DNA of 64,000 nucleotides from Alteromonas mediterranea DE (GCF_000020585.3 NC_011138.3:3758662-3822661), one strand, 5' to 3'; numbered from the stretch's first letter, positions 25,771 through 34,611 are shown. The notes: generated by a model from the letters alone, not told the origin. A program made the numbers and translations.

Positions 25771-26787
25771 ATGAGTAGCACACCTAACTTTGACAGTATT
25801 AAACTCGCTTACGAGCGGATCAAAAAAGACGTAAAACACACGCCTATAGTGGAATCATCTTTACTTAACCACTGGTTAGGCCACCGTATCCTATTTAAAG
25901 CCGAGTGCTTACAGACGATCGGCGCGTTTAAGCTTCGCGGCGCCATGAATTTCCTCGCCCGTTTACAAGAAGAAGGTCGCCTTCCAAAACACGTGGTTGC
26001 AAATAGTTCGGGTAATCATGCGCAGGCGGTAGCCTATGCAGCTGCACACTTTGGTATTAAGGCAACAATTTTTGCCAGTGAAACTATTTCCCCTATTAAA
26101 GCCGCTGCCACGCAAAGCTATGGTGGTGAACTAAAGTTGTTTCCCACTCGTCCAGAGGCCGACGCTGCGGTAAAAGAAGCATCAAAAGCCCCTGATACGG
26201 TCTGGATCCCGCCGTTTAATCACGAAGATATTGTAGCCGGACAAGGCACTGCAGCACTTGAGGCTCTCAATGAGGTGGGTAAGGTAGACGCTGTATTTGC
26301 TCCCTGCGGTGGTGGTGGCTTGTTGTCAGGTACTCTGTTGGCAACACGCACATTGCAACCTGATGCACTTGTCATTGGCGCAGAACCCGCTGAAGCCAAT
26401 GATGCTTCTATGTCGCTTCAAGCAGGTGAAATTGTTGCTTTAGACTATTCGCCTAACACCCTTGCCGATGGCGCAGCCACACCATCTGTTGGTGATGTTA
26501 CGTTTCCTTTACTTCAAGAGCTTGATGATTTTTATGAAGTGGACGAGGTGCAAATTGCTTATTGGACGCAATGGCTGCACCATCTACTAAAGCTTCACAT
26601 TGAGCCTACTTGCGCTATGACTATGGCGGCGGTTGCCGCATGGGCCGCCAATACGACACCAGGGCAAACCGCTTTAGTGATGTTATCTGGGGGCAACATT
26701 AGCCAAGCTTCCATGGCAAAAATTTGGGAACGTGACTTTTTGCTACAGCCACCTATCATCGACTTTGAAGAATTAAACGAAGAATAA
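25771..26787 (+). CDS. threonine/serine dehydratase-like PLP enzyme
   Basis: A 338-residue fold-type II PLP enzyme of the serine/threonine dehydratase and serine racemase group. The PLP lysine is K54 in GAFKLRGA, the cofactor-phosphate loop is GGGGLLSG, and SSGNHAQAVAYAA is conserved. It lacks the C-terminal ACT-like regulatory domain of biosynthetic IlvA, so a catabolic role is likely: deamination of threonine or serine, or a beta-hydroxyaspartate-type substrate. First gene of a four-gene run, five bases before the amidohydrolase. Exact substrate not determinable here. Confidence 0.88.
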   Translation: MSSTPNFDSIKLAYERIKKDVKHTPIVESSLLNHWLGHRILFKAECLQTIGAFKLRGAMNFLARLQEEGRLPKHVVANSSGNHAQAVAYAAAHFGIKATIFASETISPIKAAATQSYGGELKLFPTRPEADAAVKEASKAPDTVWIPPFNHEDIVAGQGTAALEALNEVGKVDAVFAPCGGGGLLSGTLLATRTLQPDALVIGAEPAEANDASMSLQAGEIVALDYSPNTLADGAATPSVGDVTFPLLQELDDFYEVDEVQIAYWTQWLHHLLKLHIEPTCAMTMAAVAAWAANTTPGQTALVMLSGGNISQASMAKIWERDFLLQPPIIDFEELNEE

Positions 26788-26792
26788 AAATC

Positions 26793-28499
26793 ATGAAGAC
26801 AAGACAGAAATTAACTATGACTCCAACACTATTGAATACTCATCCTGCAAAGCGAGTAATGGGCGTTGTTGCCTCTGCCGCACTCATGGCTGCCCTGTCT
26901 ATGGGAGCTTCTCAGGCTGCAACGCTTGTAAATAACGTGAAAGGTTACACGCTTAATGAAAGCGGCAAGCTCATCACGTTTTCTAACCTTGTTATAGATG
27001 AAGGCAAGGTAGTGGCACTAAACGTAGAAAAAGACAACCACCGTATTGATGAAACCATAAATGGCAACGGAAAGGTGATGCTGCCAGGGCTAATAGATGC
27101 ACACGGTCACTTGCTAGGCTTAGGTGCAAACTTACTCGAAGTGAACTTGCGAGAAAGCAGCAGCGCCCAAGATGCCGCCAAAATGGTGGCCGACTACGCT
27201 TTTGCCAATGCACAACAAGATTGGATTACAGGGCGTGGCTGGAACCAAGAATTATGGTCTGACAGGGCCTTTCCAACAGCGGCCGACTTAGACAACGTCG
27301 TATCTGACCGCCCCGTTTTTCTTACCCGTGTAGACGGTCACGCGGCGTGGGTCAACACTAAAGCCATGGAATTAGCGGGCATTACTAAAGACACTCAATC
27401 ACCCGTTGGCGGTGAAATTATCAAAGATGCAAACGGCAACCCTACTGGCGTGTTCATTGATAACGCATCTTTATTAATAGAAGAGCATTTACCCAAAGCC
27501 AGTAACGCCATATATGCCCAACAGCTCGACGCAGCTGGTGAGCACTTACTTGCTAATGGCATCACGTCAATGCATGATGCCGGCGTCGGCAGAGAGGTTT
27601 ATGACTTCTATTTAAAAGAGGCCGTTGAGGGCGATTTACCGGTACGTATTTACGCTATGATAAGCGCAACAGAACCCGAGCTTTCGACCATGTTGGGTAA
27701 CGGCCCTATTCGCGACGAAGACGACTTTTTGTATATTCGCTCGGTTAAAGCTTATGGCGATGGCGCGCTAGGTAGCCGAGGTGCAGCGCTTCTTGCGCCC
27801 TATTCCGATGCCCCACACCAGCATGGTTTATTACTGACTCAACCTGAAGACATGACGCAGCTTTTCACCACCGTTATAGGCGCAGGATTTCAGCTTAACT
27901 ATCACGCCATTGGCGATAAAGCGAACCACGTAGCGCTAAATGAATTTGAAACTACCTTTGGCAATATTGGCGGCAGCGAACTCCGCCATCGTATTGAGCA
28001 TGCGCAAGTAATTGCACCCGATGATTTGGCCCGCTTTGCCAAGTTAAAAGTGCTACCTTCTATGCAGCCAACGCATGCCACCAGTGATAAGAACATGGCC
28101 GAAGATCGCATAGGCAAAGAACGTATGAAAGGCGCCTATGCATGGAAAACGTTGCTAGATTCAGGCATTGCGCTGCCACTAGGTTCTGACTTTCCAGTAG
28201 AGTTAGCCAACCCCTTTTACGGCCTTCACGCGGCGGTAACCCGTCAAGACAGAAACAACCAGCCAGTAAAAGGCTGGTATGCTCACGAGGCTCTAACCGT
28301 TGAGCAAGCGTTTAAAGGCTTTACGTTAGATGCGGCATACGCTGGGCATATGGAAGACACACTAGGTACGCTAACGCCAGGAAAATGGGCCGACTTTATC
28401 TTAGTGGACCAAGATATCTTCACCATTGATGCGAAGGACATTTGGAAAACCGAAGTGCACGCTACGTACGTGGCAGGCAAGCAAGTATTTGCCCAATAA
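26793..28499 (+). CDS. exported amidohydrolase (YtcJ-like)
   Basis: A 568-residue amidohydrolase-superfamily enzyme of the YtcJ type, with the N-terminal metal motif DAHGHLLGLG, a central lysine region (RSVKAYGDGALGSRGAAL), and later NYHAIGDKAN, RIEHAQ and LGSDFPVE blocks that supply the remaining His and Asp ligands. A basic N-terminus plus hydrophobic stretch ending near SQAA (about residue 42) indicates export to the periplasm. Several upstream ATGs exist and the first, 26793, follows the dehydratase by five bases. Hydrolyses an amide or N-acyl bond of unknown substrate. Confidence 0.88.
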   Translation: MKTRQKLTMTPTLLNTHPAKRVMGVVASAALMAALSMGASQAATLVNNVKGYTLNESGKLITFSNLVIDEGKVVALNVEKDNHRIDETINGNGKVMLPGLIDAHGHLLGLGANLLEVNLRESSSAQDAAKMVADYAFANAQQDWITGRGWNQELWSDRAFPTAADLDNVVSDRPVFLTRVDGHAAWVNTKAMELAGITKDTQSPVGGEIIKDANGNPTGVFIDNASLLIEEHLPKASNAIYAQQLDAAGEHLLANGITSMHDAGVGREVYDFYLKEAVEGDLPVRIYAMISATEPELSTMLGNGPIRDEDDFLYIRSVKAYGDGALGSRGAALLAPYSDAPHQHGLLLTQPEDMTQLFTTVIGAGFQLNYHAIGDKANHVALNEFETTFGNIGGSELRHRIEHAQVIAPDDLARFAKLKVLPSMQPTHATSDKNMAEDRIGKERMKGAYAWKTLLDSGIALPLGSDFPVELANPFYGLHAAVTRQDRNNQPVKGWYAHEALTVEQAFKGFTLDAAYAGHMEDTLGTLTPGKWADFILVDQDIFTIDAKDIWKTEVHATYVAGKQVFAQ

Positions 28500-28518
28500 C
28501 CGCGAGTGTAGTGCGTAA

Positions 28519-29826
28519 ATGAGCAATTCAAACAAAGGCCTTTTAAGCAAAGGAATTGGCGGTGTAGGTGCCGCCCTCTTAGTGCTAAACGGCCTTATTG
28601 GGGCGGGAATTTTTGCCCTACCAGCCAAAATGGCCGCTGAATTAGGTGCGTTCAGCCCTTACATCTTTTTGATTTTTGGCGCCCTGATGCTTGCTGTGGT
28701 GTGGTGCTTTGGGCAGCTAGCCGTCTTGTATCAAGAAACCGGCGGGCCAGTGATTTATGCCCGCAAAGGCTTCGGTGATGCCGCCGCGTTTCAAACTGGC
28801 TTTATTTACTATTTAGCCCGCGCAACCGCTATCGCGGCCAATATGCACGTGCTGTTACTTTACGCAGGGTATGTTTGGCCTGAGCTAAACGCAGGGATAG
28901 GTAAGTCTCTGGCCATTATTGCACTAACAGCAACGCTGATCTTTGTGAATATTGTGGGTTTAAAAGCTGCGATGCGGGCACTAGACACCATTTCAGTGTT
29001 AAAGCTTTTGCCCTTTGCCGCTCTTATCGGTATAGGCTATTGGCAGTTAGATTTTAGCCTCGAGTCTGACTCGTCAATGTCAAACACGCTACCGGCTTTT
29101 GATACCATTTCAGCTGGTGCCCTACTTACGCTTTACGCCTTTATAGGGTTTGAAACTGTGGTGGTAACCAGTGGAGAAACGAATTCACCGAAAAAAACCA
29201 TACCTCGGGCCCTAATGTTAACCGTGTCAGGTATTGCACTGTTTTACTTTTGCGTGCAGTGGTTGTACTGGCATACGGTAGGCGCAGCAAAGCCCGATAG
29301 CGCGCCGTTGATTGCCCTTGCCGATATGATTTTTGGCGAAACCGGTGCGCTTATTATGACGCTAACTGCTGTGGTGTCTGTTGCAGGTAACTTGCTTGCC
29401 AATATGATTTCTACCTCTCGGCTAACGTTTTCCATGGCGCATCAGTCGCTTATTCCGGGCAAACTGGGCAAGCCGTGGTTAGGCAAAGTACACGGAACGT
29501 TTGCTACACCTTACATCTCCATATTGGTATTGGGTATTTTCGCCGGCATGATGGCGCTAAGCGGAAGTTTCGTGTGGCTGGCCATTGCGAGTGTTCTGGC
29601 AAGGTTAGTGGTGTACGCAATGTGTGTGTTGGTGCTCATTAAGGCGCAGAATCAGTTAACGCTTCCGGTTAACCTTATTAAGCGCGTGTTGCCTTTTTTA
29701 GCGCTTGCGGTGTGCGCGTGGTCTGTTACACAATCTTCAACCCATGCATGGTTATTTTTAGTGGGCGAACTCGTTATTGGCGCAGTGCTTTATGTCGTCC
29801 TACACAACAATGCTTCAAAAGGTTAA
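28519..29826 (+). CDS. APC family amino acid permease
   Basis: A 435-residue inner-membrane transporter of the amino acid-polyamine-organocation superfamily, with about twelve hydrophobic helices. The start GGVGAALLVLNGLIGAGIFALPA is the characteristic first helix with the broken GAGIF substrate-binding loop; FIGFETVVVTSGETNSPKKTIPRA is the conserved helix 6-7 region. It lies between the amidohydrolase and the MBL-fold gene in a compact run (19 and 3 bases), so it likely imports the amino acid or amine released by the exported amidohydrolase. Substrate unknown. Confidence 0.9.
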   Translation: MSNSNKGLLSKGIGGVGAALLVLNGLIGAGIFALPAKMAAELGAFSPYIFLIFGALMLAVVWCFGQLAVLYQETGGPVIYARKGFGDAAAFQTGFIYYLARATAIAANMHVLLLYAGYVWPELNAGIGKSLAIIALTATLIFVNIVGLKAAMRALDTISVLKLLPFAALIGIGYWQLDFSLESDSSMSNTLPAFDTISAGALLTLYAFIGFETVVVTSGETNSPKKTIPRALMLTVSGIALFYFCVQWLYWHTVGAAKPDSAPLIALADMIFGETGALIMTLTAVVSVAGNLLANMISTSRLTFSMAHQSLIPGKLGKPWLGKVHGTFATPYISILVLGIFAGMMALSGSFVWLAIASVLARLVVYAMCVLVLIKAQNQLTLPVNLIKRVLPFLALAVCAWSVTQSSTHAWLFLVGELVIGAVLYVVLHNNASKG

Positions 29827-29829
29827 AAA

Positions 29830-30471
29830 GTGGAAATTCAAGTTATACCCGTTACCCCGTTTGCTCAAAACTGCTCATTAATTTGGGACTCATCTACTAT
29901 GCTAGGGGCTTTTGTTGACCCTGGTGGCGACATTGAAAAGCTGATAAGCGCAGCTTCGAACAAAGGCGTCAATATAGAGAAGATCATTTTGACTCATGGT
30001 CACCTAGATCATGTGGGCGGTACGGTTGCTATTGCCGAACATTACAATGTACCTATTGTAGGGCCGCATGTGGGTGATAAGTTTTGGTTAGATGCCCTAA
30101 TGCAGCAAAGCCAAATGTTTGGGTTTCCACCGGCACAGTCTTTTGCTCCTACCGAGTGGTTAAACGACAACGATACCATTTCAGTTGGAACCTTAACGCT
30201 GGACGTTCTGCACTGCCCTGGGCACACACCGGGCCATGTTGTATTAGTAGAGCGCACAAGCAATAAGGTGATTGTGGGGGACGTCATTTTTGCAGGCTCT
30301 ATTGGCCGCACCGATTTTCCGCAAGGAAATCACCAGCAGCTTATCGATTCTATTAAGCAGAAGATAATGGTGTTACCCGATGATATGACCATTTATCCCG
30401 GCCACGGCCCGACGACTACCATAGCCACAGAGAAAGCCACAAACCCGTATGTTTCTGGGCAGTTTGGGTAA
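29830..30471 (+). CDS. MBL-fold hydrolase (GloB2/YcbL-like)
   Basis: A 213-residue cytosolic metallo-beta-lactamase-fold hydrolase. The zinc motif THGHLDHVGG (HxHxDH), later CPGHTPGHVV, GDVIFAGSIGRTDFP and YPGHGPTT are all typical of type II glyoxalase-like proteins such as YcbL, which lack the long C-terminal domain of classical GloB. It starts with GTG three bases after the permease stop and is the last gene of the operon before a terminator. It may hydrolyse thioesters such as hydroxyacyl-glutathione; its link to the operon substrate is unknown. Confidence 0.9.
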   Translation: MEIQVIPVTPFAQNCSLIWDSSTMLGAFVDPGGDIEKLISAASNKGVNIEKIILTHGHLDHVGGTVAIAEHYNVPIVGPHVGDKFWLDALMQQSQMFGFPPAQSFAPTEWLNDNDTISVGTLTLDVLHCPGHTPGHVVLVERTSNKVIVGDVIFAGSIGRTDFPQGNHQQLIDSIKQKIMVLPDDMTIYPGHGPTTTIATEKATNPYVSGQFG

Positions 30472-30494
30472 CGTTGATGTAGTGAGTGCGTATT

Positions 30495-30537
30495 AAAAAG
30501 CGAGGTACGCTTATATCAGAAGCGCCCTCGCCTTTTT
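30495..30537 (+). terminator. terminator after the four-gene dehydratase operon
   Basis: Stem AAAAAGCGAGG (30495-30505) paired with CCTCGCCTTTTT (30526-30537), with one bulged base and a roughly 20-base loop that contains a further GCGCTTCT/AGAAGCGC-type pairing potential. It lies 24 bases after the MBL-fold stop. Confidence 0.75.
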
Positions 30538-30622
30538 CGTATTTAGTCGGTATTTGGTCGTTAGCTGCCCTTGTTAACCACAGGTGTTAACTCAAATTAC
30601 AGCTAGGTTAACTGCCACGCGC

Positions 30623-31141
30623 TTATTCGTAAGCACCGCTTGCGTAGTGTAATTCATAGCTGTGGCTATAAATTTCAAGGATGTTGCCAAACGGGTCTTC
30701 CATGTAAATCATGCGGTATGGTTTTTCACCTGGGTAATAGTAACGTGGCGCTTTCATGCGTTTTTTGCCACCACCAGCAACAATTTTCTCGGCCAAACCT
30801 TCAACATCAGGGTCTTGAACACAGAAGTGAAAAATACCGGTTTTCCAGTATTCAAAGTTATTTTCTGGGTTTTCCTGATTGCTAAACTCAAAGATTTCAA
30901 CGCCTACACGGTCACCCGTTGAAAGGTGTGCAATACGGAACTTGCCCCAGCCTGCGCCAAAGACATCGGTACACATTTCACCAATAGCCGAGTCGTCTTC
31001 TACTATTTCGGTTGGCTTCATAATAAGGTACCAGCCAAGCACTTCGGTGTAGAACTTAACTGCGGCTTCCAAATCGGGCACCGAAATGCCAATGTGTGAA
31101 AACGTACGTGGATACGGTGTTTTTACTGCTTCAGTCATCAC
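30623..31141 (-). CDS. VOC family protein (glyoxalase/dioxygenase fold)
   Basis: A 172-residue vicinal oxygen chelate protein: TFSHIGISVPDLEAAVKFYTEVLGW opens the first beta-alpha-beta-beta-beta unit with the metal-ligand His, GIFHFCVQDPDVEGLAEKIVAGGG the second, and DPFGNILEIYSHS supplies the Glu ligand. This layout fits lactoylglutathione lyase-like enzymes or extradiol dioxygenases, but the substrate is not evident. It is divergent from a LysR regulator 171 bases away, which probably controls it. AGGAGTAAGTG precedes the ATG. Confidence 0.88.
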   Translation of the reverse strand: MMTEAVKTPYPRTFSHIGISVPDLEAAVKFYTEVLGWYLIMKPTEIVEDDSAIGEMCTDVFGAGWGKFRIAHLSTGDRVGVEIFEFSNQENPENNFEYWKTGIFHFCVQDPDVEGLAEKIVAGGGKKRMKAPRYYYPGEKPYRMIYMEDPFGNILEIYSHSYELHYASGAYE

Positions 31142-31267
31142 TTACTCCTTTGTAGTACAAGTATTCAAAATGGCTTAAACGCACGGTTTATCTCAGTGGC
31201 CTTACGGCAAGTGATAGCGCGTTTAAGTGAACGTGGGCACATAGTAGCTAGACAAGCATAAAACATG

Positions 31268-31298
31268 AAATTATCATTATTTCTTAAAATGATAATTT
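31268..31298. promoter_or_regulatory. perfect palindrome between VOC and LysR genes, likely operator
   Basis: Arms AAATTATCATT (31268-31278) and AATGATAATTT (31288-31298) form a perfect 11-base inverted repeat around a nine-base centre. It lies 14 bases upstream of the lysR start, in the intergenic region shared with the VOC gene. Symmetry, AT-richness and position fit a LysR-type binding site that autoregulates the regulator and controls the VOC gene. Confidence 0.6.
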
Positions 31299-31312
31299 GA
31301 ATTTATAGCGTT

Positions 31313-32305
31313 ATGATTAATCCAATTTGGCTGGATACCTTTATCACCTTAGTTGAAGCAGGAAATTTTACACGTACGGCGGAACAGCGCTTTATGACGC
31401 AACCCGGGGTGAGCCAGCACATAAAAAAGCTAGAAGATGTTTGCAATTGCGAGTTAGTAATTCGGTTAGGTAAAGGCATTCAGCTTACCGAACAAGGCCA
31501 GCGCGTTTATCACTACGCAAAAAGTCAGCAAGCCCAAGCGCAAGATTTTATTGCTAGCTTAAAGTTCGACGCGTCGTATGAAGGAAAATGCGTAGTGGCG
31601 TGTTCTGGCGCAATTGCTCAGCGTATTTACCCTGCGCTAATTAGCCTTCAAAAACAGCATAGTGCACTTAATATTCACGTTGAAGTGGCGCCCCGCAGAA
31701 CGATTTTGTCAGGCATTGCCAACAATACCCTTGAGCTTGGTATTGTCACCAACATGCCAGACACAAAAGATGTGCAAAGCGAATACTTAGGCGAAGAGCC
31801 GCTGGGGCTTATTCTGCCTCGTGCGCTGCTTGGTTCAGACCTTGCAACTTCGGATAACGCAAAAAGCGCTGACGTTGGTCTTCAAAAAGCTGACGATGAT
31901 CTGCAAAAAGCTGACGGCTCTATCAAAAACGTTGTCACGACATTAGGGCTTATTAACCACCCGGATGCCATGCACTATGTACAGCGTTACTTTAACGATT
32001 GCGGTGAAGCTGACCTTGCCAGCATTAACCCAAATCAGCTTCACCACACCGGCTACATTAATCAACTTTCGCAAATACTATTGCCTGTGAGTGAAGGACT
32101 GGGTTTTACCGTACTGCCTACAAGCACGCTAAACTTTGTCAGCTTTGCCGAAAAGCTCGCTGTATACCAAGCTAAAAACGATGTAACCGAGCCACTGTAC
32201 AGCGTTCAAACCCCACATAGTACGCTTCCCGCCCGCTATGAAATCGTTAAAAAGAAAATCTCCCAAGTACTGGGGTCAGACTCTGCCCCCACAATTCGTA
32301 ATTAG
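31313..32305 (+). CDS. LysR family transcriptional regulator
   Basis: A 330-residue LysR-type regulator. The winged-helix domain is at residues 1-62 (TFITLVEAGNFTRTAEQRFMTQPGVSQHIKKLE), followed by the linker helix and a periplasmic-binding-protein-like effector domain. Within the effector domain, residues 183-203 are three tandem seven-residue repeats (two are LQKADDD and LQKADGS), encoded by 21-base direct repeats and unlike typical LysR sequence. The last codons contain a GGGGTCAGA-type inverted repeat (see repeat entry). The divergent VOC gene is the likely target. The stop overlaps the convergent amidotransferase gene by four bases. Confidence 0.93.
   Translation: MINPIWLDTFITLVEAGNFTRTAEQRFMTQPGVSQHIKKLEDVCNCELVIRLGKGIQLTEQGQRVYHYAKSQQAQAQDFIASLKFDASYEGKCVVACSGAIAQRIYPALISLQKQHSALNIHVEVAPRRTILSGIANNTLELGIVTNMPDTKDVQSEYLGEEPLGLILPRALLGSDLATSDNAKSADVGLQKADDDLQKADGSIKNVVTTLGLINHPDAMHYVQRYFNDCGEADLASINPNQLHHTGYINQLSQILLPVSEGLGFTVLPTSTLNFVSFAEKLAVYQAKNDVTEPLYSVQTPHSTLPARYEIVKKKISQVLGSDSAPTIRN
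31859..31921 (+). repeat. three 21-base tandem repeats inside lysR
   Basis: Three consecutive in-frame 21-base units with the shared core CAAAAAGCTGACG (one diverged copy has AAAAAGCGCTGACG) encode AKSADVG, LQKADDD and LQKADGS. The second and third copies are the most alike. They probably form a surface loop of the effector domain and could vary in number among strains. Confidence 0.7.
32271..32291. repeat. GGGGTCAGA-type inverted repeat at the lysR 3' end
   Basis: TGGGGTCAGA followed by CTCTGCCCCCA: two outward arms of the same short repeat family seen at 33.3, 35.9, 49.05 and 49.36 kb, here almost without a loop. It lies inside the last codons of lysR, next to the convergent amidotransferase stop. 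Confidence 0.7.
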
Positions 32306-33135
32306 TCGTGCAGCGAGGGATCCGGTGCTACCATCTCAGCTTCTTTTTTATGTTCAGGCACATCCACTTTACCCGAGGCTATCACCTCGCCCTCTTGCCA
32401 AAGCTTCCATTCGCCCCGTTCGTATATATCCCACTGTTCGTCATTCGTTAACGGTTCTGTCGCGATAATACTCACCACATCCTTTGGCGTGGTTTCAGCG
32501 GCAAAATCAATTTCTACTTCGACATCACTTAAACAAGCCGGGCCAAAAGGCGCTCTACGGGTAATGCTAGCTAGCTTTGTACTACAAAACGTAAATAACC
32601 AGTCGCCATTACTTAGCAAACAGTTAAACACACCTTGCTGCGCATACTCTTTTGAAAGCGCCACCAGCGTTTCGGCTAACTGCTCAGGCATAGCGTCTCG
32701 GGAAAGGTTTTGCCTAACATTATTCATAATGTCGCAGAAAAGCTCTTCGCTATCGGTATCTCCAACCGCTTCGTAAATACCTATTCGGCGTGAGAAGTTA
32801 GGGAGTTGACCGTTGTGAGCAAACACCCAATACCGCCCCCACAGTTCGCGAGTAAAGGGGTGTGTATTAGCTAAATTGATGTTGCCCACGTTAGCCTGGC
32901 GGATATGGCAAATGGCGTTTTTACTTTTTATAGGAAGCTTCGAGACAAAATCTGCAATAGGCGATGTGGCGCAAGGCTCAGGGTCGTGAAACATTCGCAC
33001 GCCTTTACCTTCGTAAAAGGCAACGCCCCAGCCATCTTTGTGCGGCCCCGTTTCACCACCGCGGCGAGTTAGACCGGTAAAGCTAAAACATAGGTCTGTG
33101 GGAGTGTTCGCACTCATGCCTAAAAGTTCACACAC
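32302..33135 (-). CDS. class II glutamine amidotransferase (YafJ-like)
   Basis: A 277-residue N-terminal-nucleophile glutamine amidotransferase. The start is GTG, so the mature enzyme begins at Cys2 (CELLGMSAN), the nucleophile after removal of Met1. Motifs RGGETGPHKDGWGVAFYEGKG, CHIRQANVG, THPF and FAHNGQL are the conserved glutaminase core. It is a stand-alone domain like E. coli YafJ, with no synthase partner; the physiological acceptor is unknown. The gene converges with lysR, overlapping it by four bases. Confidence 0.92.
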   Translation of the reverse strand: MCELLGMSANTPTDLCFSFTGLTRRGGETGPHKDGWGVAFYEGKGVRMFHDPEPCATSPIADFVSKLPIKSKNAICHIRQANVGNINLANTHPFTRELWGRYWVFAHNGQLPNFSRRIGIYEAVGDTDSEELFCDIMNNVRQNLSRDAMPEQLAETLVALSKEYAQQGVFNCLLSNGDWLFTFCSTKLASITRRAPFGPACLSDVEVEIDFAAETTPKDVVSIIATEPLTNDEQWDIYERGEWKLWQEGEVIASGKVDVPEHKKEAEMVAPDPSLHD

Positions 33136-33277
33136 AGCGTTTATTACCTCTAGCAGTTATCTCATAAAGTACGTTGAGAATACGCAAGCTATCGAGTCTT
33201 ATCAATTCGACCTTAGGTAGGAATATCAATTTTTCCCTAAGATTCCAGCTTTGTGCAACAGTTCGACAAAGATTTGA

Positions 33278-33310
33278 GGCAGAGTACTTTTTGACGAAAT
33301 GTACTCTGCC
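33278..33310. repeat. GGGGTCAGAGTA-family inverted repeat, possible terminator of the YiaA operon
   Basis: GGCAGAGTAC (33278-33287) and GTACTCTGCC (33301-33310) form a perfect ten-base stem with a 13-base loop. It lies 10 bases after the end of the YiaA-type gene on the minus strand and may end its transcript. Confidence 0.78.
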
Positions 33311-33320
33311 CCCGTAACTT

Positions 33321-33791
33321 TTATGCGGCTTTTACTTTAGTGTTGGCTTCAGGTTGTGAAGCTTTGGTTTCTAATTGAGGGTCGACGCTACTTGGCTCAC
33401 TTAGAGTTTGGCTATCGCGTACGTTCTTTTGTACCGTGATGGCGGCAAACAGGCTAAGCGTAAACGCCATGCCGAAAAAGCCTTTCTCACTTAGTAAAAG
33501 CTCGGCATTCAGCAATCCAATAACTAACAGTACTATGGCTGATCCGGTAGCTACCGCTGAAGCTAAAAAGTATGCTTTGGTTGTGGGAACACCTTCCATT
33601 TTATCGCGTACCGTTTTTTGCAAGCTTACCACTGAAAATAGGCCAAATAGCATAATAGTGAAGTAATAACCTTTTTCGTTAAGGGCCATAGGTGCGTTGT
33701 ACAAACCTATGAAATACGCACCTACGCCTACGATTAGTGCTGCTAGTGACGCAATTCGAAACGCTTTAGTGGGTTTATTCATGTTTTGCAT
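33321..33791 (-). CDS. YiaA/YiaB family inner-membrane protein
   Basis: A 156-residue inner-membrane protein with two copies of the two-helix YiaA/YiaB domain: residues about 10-60 and 70-122, each ending in a similar motif (VSLQKTVRDK and ITVQKNVRDS). The last 30 residues are a hydrophilic Ser/Glu/Lys-rich tail. GGAGTTTTACT precedes the ATG. It is the third gene of a minus-strand trio, ten bases after the DUF2145 gene. Function of the family is unknown; E. coli yiaA/yiaB have been linked only loosely to stress. Confidence 0.88.
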   Translation of the reverse strand: MQNMNKPTKAFRIASLAALIVGVGAYFIGLYNAPMALNEKGYYFTIMLFGLFSVVSLQKTVRDKMEGVPTTKAYFLASAVATGSAIVLLVIGLLNAELLLSEKGFFGMAFTLSLFAAITVQKNVRDSQTLSEPSSVDPQLETKASQPEANTKVKAA

Positions 33792-33801
33792 AGTAAAACT
33801 C

Positions 33802-34611
33802 CTAAATATTCTTTATTTGACCCGTATGGGTAAACGTAACGGCCTTGTTCATTAAATCGTACTTTTGCATATAGCGAGCAAGGCTTCCGAAAGTGGTGGT
33901 TTCTACCTTGCGACCGTGGTCTGACAAAGTTACGCCATCACTGAACATACTTGCCAAACCAAGTTTCGCGCGGCTCATATGTACTTTTTGCGGTGTAAAA
34001 TACGCTTTCGCATTAACCTTTAGCTGTGCAACATCGGTCGTTGAGTACATGGCTGCGTTCAATACATCAAGGGTATACTCGGTGCAGTTTTGGCGTTCAC
34101 TATTAAACGGGTTCGCCACCACTGAATATCGAGAATTATGAAGTAGCTTAGCTTTGTCATCGCGGTATAGGTTGATTAAAGCCTGCTGCACTTCTACTGA
34201 CGGAATAATAATTCCCGCTTCCAGCGCATAAGCACTCCAGAAAAAATCAACAGGGTAGTCAGTAATTAAATGACTTTCGCCCTGCTCTTCAGCGTCTTGA
34301 TATAAATTGTGTATGGCATAGCCTTTCGCCGTATTACCATCACTTAGCTGAATGCTTGAATAAATAGCAATTGCGGTATGGGTAAAGCGAATTCCTTTCG
34401 GCATATCTTCAATAGGTCTGCCACGTCTTGCAATAATAAACGCCCGCGCGCCTTCACTAGCCGCATACTTTTCTACATCTTTTGAAAAGGTCGCAATTGC
34501 TTCTGGCGTAAAGGTGGGCTTACCATGTTGCTGGCTCCCCGCGTATGCCTGGTGAAAACCAGACATTAATAGTACAAGGGCAAACCCGATTGAAGTTAAG
34601 TAGGCTTTCAT
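33802..34611 (-). CDS. DUF2145 domain exported protein
   Basis: A 269-residue protein with a signal peptide (cleavage after AYA, residue 24) and the DUF2145 domain over nearly all of the rest. Features: RAFIIARRGRP, FTHTAIAIYSS, YAIHNLYQDAE, DYPVDFFW and NCTEYTLDVLNAA. The Cys plus His pattern (QNCTEY, THTAIA) recalls NlpC/P60-like folds, but this is only a suggestion. It sits between a small Ala/Val-rich exported protein and a YiaA-type membrane protein with gaps of 7 and 10 bases. Function unknown; location periplasmic. Confidence 0.82.
   Translation of the reverse strand: MKAYLTSIGFALVLLMSGFHQAYAGSQQHGKPTFTPEAIATFSKDVEKYAASEGARAFIIARRGRPIEDMPKGIRFTHTAIAIYSSIQLSDGNTAKGYAIHNLYQDAEEQGESHLITDYPVDFFWSAYALEAGIIIPSVEVQQALINLYRDDKAKLLHNSRYSVVANPFNSERQNCTEYTLDVLNAAMYSTTDVAQLKVNAKAYFTPQKVHMSRAKLGLASMFSDGVTLSDHGRKVETTTFGSLARYMQKYDLMNKAVTFTHTGQIKNI

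Noticed and set aside
33802..34611. DUF2145 protein as a cell-wall peptidase.
   Set aside because: A Cys and nearby His are suggestive but no complete NlpC/P60 catalytic triad could be placed with confidence.
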